A stretch of DNA of 64,000 bases from Macrostomum hystrix (lineage: Eukaryota > Platyhelminthes > Macrostomidae), in contig CATNEN010000013.1 of assembly GCA_950097015.1 (NCBI GenBank), positions 806,001-870,000 on the forward strand. Reading direction: 5' to 3'. The notes under the pieces are model-generated. The model made no database searches and had not been told where the DNA came from. It saw only the letters and a program-made list of their open reading frames with translations. Shown here piece after piece: positions 59,556 through 64,000 of this stretch (its first letter is position 1; each line of letters starts with the position of its first letter). Position numbers and translations under genes: made by a program.

Positions 59556-62500
59556 TCACGAGTAGATTTGGTTGAAGAACTCAAGCAGGAAGTCGTCAAC
59601 GAGTTCCTTCGCCGGCACCCGCGCCACCATGCCGTAGACAGCGGCCATGCCCTTCGGCTTGATGCTCTCCGACTGCGGTTTTTGTTCATTTGTTTTTGGT
59701 GAGTAAAATATAACAAAATCCCAATCTTGCTACTTAAACCAGTAGTGACAATAGCGGACATGTCTCACTAGTATTCTTTCGATGCAGGCGCGGATGTCAG
59801 ACACAAAATCGTCCCGTCTGGCCAGGTGCTGCGGCAGCACGGTGACGTGCAGACAGTCAGGGTTCGATTCCCGCTCCATCTTCCAGCCTGCGACGTGAAA
59901 ATATTGAGGATTAGATTGACATTCTGAGTATTTAAGAAAGAATCGAGATCGTATCAGAATCCCAAATTTCAAATAACAAATCCCAAAAATGCCAAAATGC
60001 CAAATTCTAAATCCCAAATCCGAAATCTCAAATCCCAAATCCCAAATTTCAAATCCAAAATCACAACATCCCCAATCCCACTCACCCTTCTCCTCCATTA
60101 GGTCGGCCAGTACGAAAACGCTCAGCGCGGGATTGCTTGAAGCGATAGCGAAGCAGGTCATGTGCGGCGAGCCAATAATCTTTAGCGACTAGAAGAAAGA
60201 AAATATGTTTTTTTAAATGAACGCAAATATCTACTTTCAGTAGTGCAAATGGCAAAAGTAATTCGTTGCCCTTAGCTTACCCCAGTGGCTCGTATTTCTC
60301 CAGTCCAGAATTTAGTGAGCTCCATGAGGTCGCCGGCCACGCGTAGGAAGCCCTCCTGGCCCATTGTGCGCAGCGTCACCCAGGCGGTGGCCAGGTAGCC
60401 GCCAGGCCGGGTGCCCGCCATGGTCGGCGAGCCGAACAAGCCGCCAGGCCAGCCAGAGTAGGCGAACAGCTGGTGCTTGCGGAGCTCCGCGCTGCGGTAC
60501 ACGATCACGCTGGCTCCCTGGGGATTTAGATTTTGATTGGAAGCCTTTAGTTAGGGATTATTTAGGGATTCTATTCTATTTAGGGATATATCTGAAAATT
60601 TATTATTGAAAAAAGTTCCAGTTATGGAAATTACTTGATGGGAAGTTTTAAGAGTGGAAGTTTCCAGAGGGGAAGTTTCCAGAGGGGAAGTTTCCAGAGG
60701 GGAAGTTTCCAGAGGGGAAGTTTCCAGAGGGGAAGTTTCCAGAGGGGAAGTTTCCAGAGGGGATGTTTCCAGAGGGGAAGTTTCCAGAGGGGAAGTTTCC
60801 AGAGGGGAAGTTTCCAAAGAGAAAGTTTCCAGAGGGGAAGTTTCCAGAGGGGAAGTTTCCAGAGGGGAAGTTTCCAGAGGGGAAGTTTCCAGAGGGGAAG
60901 TTTCCAGAGGGGATGTTTCCAGAGGGGAAGTTTCCAGAGGGAAAGTTATGCTTGTTTTAATCAGGGAGCTTCCTTACCATGAAAAAATATAGTTTAATAG
61001 GGAATGATTTTTTCCCTTGTCTTGATAAAACTTTTTTCTCATTCAGAGGGGTTGCAGCCTAGTGCTTTCACATGGTAGCGAACCCACGACTTGAAAGTCG
61101 GGGGTTCGATCCCCGACTACACAAGAACAAGTTGTGTGTCCTTTATGAAATCCTTGCTAAAATGGGTACCTGCATCAGCTGGGTGTGGCGTCCCACAGTC
61201 CATGGACTGACCAGCCGTACACTGCCGTCAGATGCGCCGCGCAATTGCTATTTATTATATCTCGTATTATTATTTATTAGCTAGCAAAATTAAAATAGTT
61301 TAATATTATTATTCAAACCTTAGGCGCAAAGCCGTACTTGTGCAAATCGGCAGACACCGAAGTCACTTCTGGCACGCGAAAGTCAAACAACGGCACAGAG
61401 TAGCCCAGCTTCTCCACCCTGTCAAATTGGTAGTCAGTGAGTTTGATGGATTGTGTTCATTGGTCTGTCAAACAACCTCACTCCACGTCCTATCCATTTC
61501 CAGAGCTCTAATTGGCTATCAGCTCACTGTCCGATTAGCGCCTGCATAGGGTCAGGGCGCGAGGCTGGGGTTAATGTACACTAGGTGGATTGTACAAGCA
61601 AGCTTCCACTCAGCCAATCAAAGCGAGGCAGTAGAACGCTGGCCTCACCAGGGCAGCATGAAACCGCCGAAGCAGGCGTCGACGTGCAGCGGCAGGCCGA
61701 ACTCTCGGGCCACCGTGGCGTAGTCTTCCACCGGGTCAATAACGCCGTGGCAGTACTGCGGAGCTGACGCCACTAGGAGGACTGTGTCGGCTGTTACCGC
61801 GGCTCGCAGTGACGCTGCATCAGCAGTCTGACTGACAGGGTCAACAGGCACCAGGATCAGGTCCAGGCCGAAATAGTGGGCCGCCTTATTGATGGCCGGG
61901 TGCACCGTGACTGCGGCTACCTGTGCAATACAGAATCAGGGAGCGAGATCAATATATGTAGGACATAGTAGGTATATAGGTGCAAAATATCAGATGACTC
62001 TAATGTGTGCATTACTAAAGCTTTTTATCTTGTAATGCACTAACCAATGAACCTCAGGCTCAGGTGCACCAGCTAATAAATCTTATGTATACACCAAGCT
62101 TTAAACCTCAGGTGATAAACCTACGATAAAAACATCAACATATCAAGATGGTGCAACATGTCAAGTGCATCAACATAAATTTCAACTTTACACCATCTTA
62201 AAGGCATCGTATGTTCACCAACTAAAATACATCAGGTATTCACAATCTAAAGAACGTCAGGTGTACACTTTCTAGAAACCATCATGTGTACACCATCTAA
62301 AAACCAACAGGTGTACGCTATCTAAAGAACGTCAGGTGTACACAATCTAAAGAACGTCAGGTGTACACACTTTAATGACCGTCAGGTGTACACTATCTAA
62401 AGAACGTCAGGTGTACACTTTCGATAAACCATCATGTGTACACTATCTAAAAACCATCAGGAGTACGCTATCTAAAGAACGTCAGGTGTACACACTTTAA

Positions 62501-64000
62501 TGACCTTCAGGTGAACACAATCTAAAGAACGTCAGGTGAACATAATCTAAAGAACGTCAGGTGTACACTATCTAAAAACCATCAGGTGTACGCTATCTAA
62601 AAACCATCAGGTGTACACCAAGGACCACTAGGAATTACATATATAAGTTAAGTTGTCCTTGGTGTACACTATCTAAAAACCGTCAGGTGTACACTATCTA
62701 AAAACCGTCAGGTGTACACTATCTAAAAACCGTCAGGTGTACACTATCTAAAAACCGTCAGGTGTACACTATCTAAAAACCGTCAGGTGTACACTATCTA
62801 AAAACCGTCAGGTGTACACTATCTAAAAACCGTCAGGTGTACACTATCTAAAAACCGTCAGGTGTACACTATCTAAAAACCGTCAGGTGTACACTATCTA
62901 AAAACCGTCAGGTGTACACTATCTAATCACGCGGTAGCGAATCCCAATAGAATCTCACAATATTGGGCTTGGCAGACCAGCCAGGTCTTCGCTCCCTGGC
63001 AAAATCTCTGTAGGTCTTCACTGCCATCAGGAGGCTCTCGGTTCCGCCCGAGGTGACATTGCCCCGCGCTCCAGTCCCGGCGTGCAGCATGCCGGCGGTC
63101 ATCTGGACGAGTTCCACTTCGAAGCGGCGCAGCGCGGCAAACAGTGTCGGATTGAGGGCATTCTCATGCATGAATGCGCGCATGTACTCGGCCACAACCT
63201 GGCGCTGATCGGCCGTCAGGCTGCCAGCCAGCTCGGCGGCGTCCTCGGACACGAAGTCCAACGCTGCGCGCTCCTGAGCGGCGGCCAGGGCTCGGCCGAG
63301 AACTTCGACAGCCTCGGAGTAGACGTAGGCGAACATTCGATCGGTTTTGTGAGTTCGCAGGGACTCCACCTGGGCCAGGAGCTGCTGGGGATCTTCGCCT
63401 GCGGTTTGTGCAATGATGCTACTATTTTTAGAAGTGAATTTGTGGGGAATCCCTTTTTAATCGACCAAGCACGTGACTTGACCATAGAAAATTTCTATTA
63501 GGTCGATTACCAAAAAAAACGGTGTAAGTTGAGTGTACTTAAGGCATTTAGCAACCTTAATGTCTTAATGTTATCCCATTGATGTCTCAATGTTATCCCA
63601 TTGATGTCTCAATGTTATCCCACTGATGTCTCAATGTTATCCCATTGATGTCTCAATGTTATCCCACTGATGTCTCAATGTTATCCCATTGATGTCTCAA
63701 TGTTATCCCACTGATGTCTCAATGTTATCCCATTGATGTCTCAATGTTATCCCACTGATGTCTCAATGTTATCCCATTGATGTCTCAATGTTATCCCATT
63801 GATGTCTCAATGTTATCCCATTGATGTCTCAATGTTATCCCATTGATGTCTCAATGTTATCACCCCAGTCTCAGTGTTATCCCCTCAGTATTGATGACCC
63901 AGATGGGATTTGAATCCCTCACCTTTCTCTGGAATCTGCACCGGCTGCGGCCCGCCAGCCTTGATGCCGAGGTCCTCGGAGATGATGCGAGCCGCCTGTT
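59556..64000 (-). CDS. SGPL1: Sphingosine-1-phosphate lyase (5' end outside window)
   Basis: Exons 5' to 3': 63923-64000 (continues off the edge), 62959-63398, 61649-61920, 61319-61418, 60281-60517, 60086-60188, 59769-59887, 59556-59672. They give about 488 residues, phase-consistent throughout. The enzyme is PLP-dependent, sits in the ER with its active site in the cytosol, and splits sphingosine-1-phosphate into hexadecenal and phosphoethanolamine, ending sphingolipid catabolism. Seen: [55 protein letters not shown], the PLP-lysine motif [31 protein letters not shown] and C-terminal [14 protein letters not shown]. All catalytic landmarks are intact. Against the usual vertebrate length of about 570, roughly 80 N-terminal residues, including the membrane anchor, should lie beyond 64000. 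Introns carry a 15-bp, a 25-bp and a 22-bp minisatellite and a tRNA-like SINE. Confidence 0.95.
59950..60075. repeat. AAATCCC short tandem repeat in S1P lyase intron
   Basis: Irregular CAAATCCCAAAT units fill most of the intron between 59888 and 60085. Confidence 0.7.
60645..60948. repeat. 15-bp minisatellite in S1P lyase intron
   Basis: About 20 copies of GGGGAAGTTTCCAGA, nearly perfect. All three plus frames are open as 5-residue repeats; not coding. Confidence 0.96.
61040..61265 (+). mobile_element. tRNA-like SINE in S1P lyase intron
   Basis: CACGACTTGAAAGTCGGGGG then TTCGATCCCCGACTACAC gives an anticodon-arm and T-arm-like region with a B-box, followed by a non-tRNA body (TGTGTGTCCTTTATGAAAT) and an AT-rich (ATT)n end. 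The T-arm part matches 7985-8020. Confidence 0.65.
62220..62930. repeat. 25-bp minisatellite in S1P lyase intron
   Basis: Units containing GTCAGGTGTACACTATCTAA. Copies left of 62610 are diverged and copies right of 62670 almost identical. The last copy runs to within about 30 bp of exon 62959-63398. Confidence 0.94.
62611..62669. repeat. Inverted repeat splitting the 25-bp array
   Basis: GTGTACACCAAGGAC (62611-62625) and its reverse complement (62655-62669) flank a 29-nt AT-rich spacer containing ATATATAA. Confidence 0.85.
63560..63860. repeat. 22-bp minisatellite in S1P lyase intron
   Basis: About 13 copies of ATGTCTCAATGTTATCCCAT plus TG. CATTG and CACTG subtypes alternate. Confidence 0.95.

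Noticed and set aside
60645-60948. Cluster of NF-kappaB/Rel sites (GGGGAAGTTTCC) in the 15-bp array
   Set aside because: The spacing is one to two bases longer than the usual GGGRNWYYCC site and the motif is forced by the repeat unit; no independent support.
61040-61125. Functional tRNA gene
   Set aside because: Only the anticodon-arm and T-arm regions resemble a tRNA; no closing acceptor stem and a SINE-like body follows.

Overview
The window is nuclear DNA from an invertebrate bilaterian. Four spliced genes have GC-rich exons, GT/AG introns and canonical animal products (troponin T, sphingosine-1-phosphate lyase, a seven-helix receptor, an SH2/kinase-like protein), and a fifth gene is intronless. 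The intergenic and intronic DNA is AT-richer. The troponin T C-terminal half looks spiralian/lophotrochozoan to me (possibly a free-living flatworm or mollusc relative). That placement is a weak inference; no bacterial or viral gene is visible.

Layout. (1) 383-10558, +: 3' part of an SH2-pseudokinase gene whose coiled-coil/polyQ tail ends at 10558. (2) 13638-20552, -: complete 12-exon troponin T gene. (3) 24255-33981, +: a four-exon class A-like orphan GPCR, divergent from troponin T; its 6 kb last intron is almost entirely satellite-like DNA. (4) 42484-43458, -: intronless gene for a secreted or surface-anchored Cys-rich protein with two related domains and a TATA box. (5) 59556-64000, -: sphingosine-1-phosphate lyase, eight exons seen, 5' end beyond the window. 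I joined exons by eye. Reading phase closes at every junction of genes 1, 2 and 5. In gene 3 one donor is uncertain.

The dominant feature is tandem repetition. Roughly 40% of the window lies in about 30 distinct minisatellite arrays with unit lengths from 8 to 73 bp. They fill nearly every intron longer than about 300 bp and most intergenic space. Several arrays have higher-order structure (1,399-, 405-, 360- and 350-bp block duplications). Two arrays of one 31-bp unit face each other as a large inverted repeat, and one of them lies between SINE fragments. Many long open frames here are only these arrays read through and are not reported as genes.

Dispersed repeats include a tRNA-derived SINE family (two copies with clear target-site duplications), a second tRNA-like family, and a head-to-tail trimer of a roughly 340-bp element ending in a microsatellite.

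The genes do not form an obvious functional unit. Troponin T is a thin-filament muscle protein, S1P lyase is an ER lipid enzyme, and the pseudokinase, GPCR and Cys-rich protein are probably signalling or surface proteins of unknown role.
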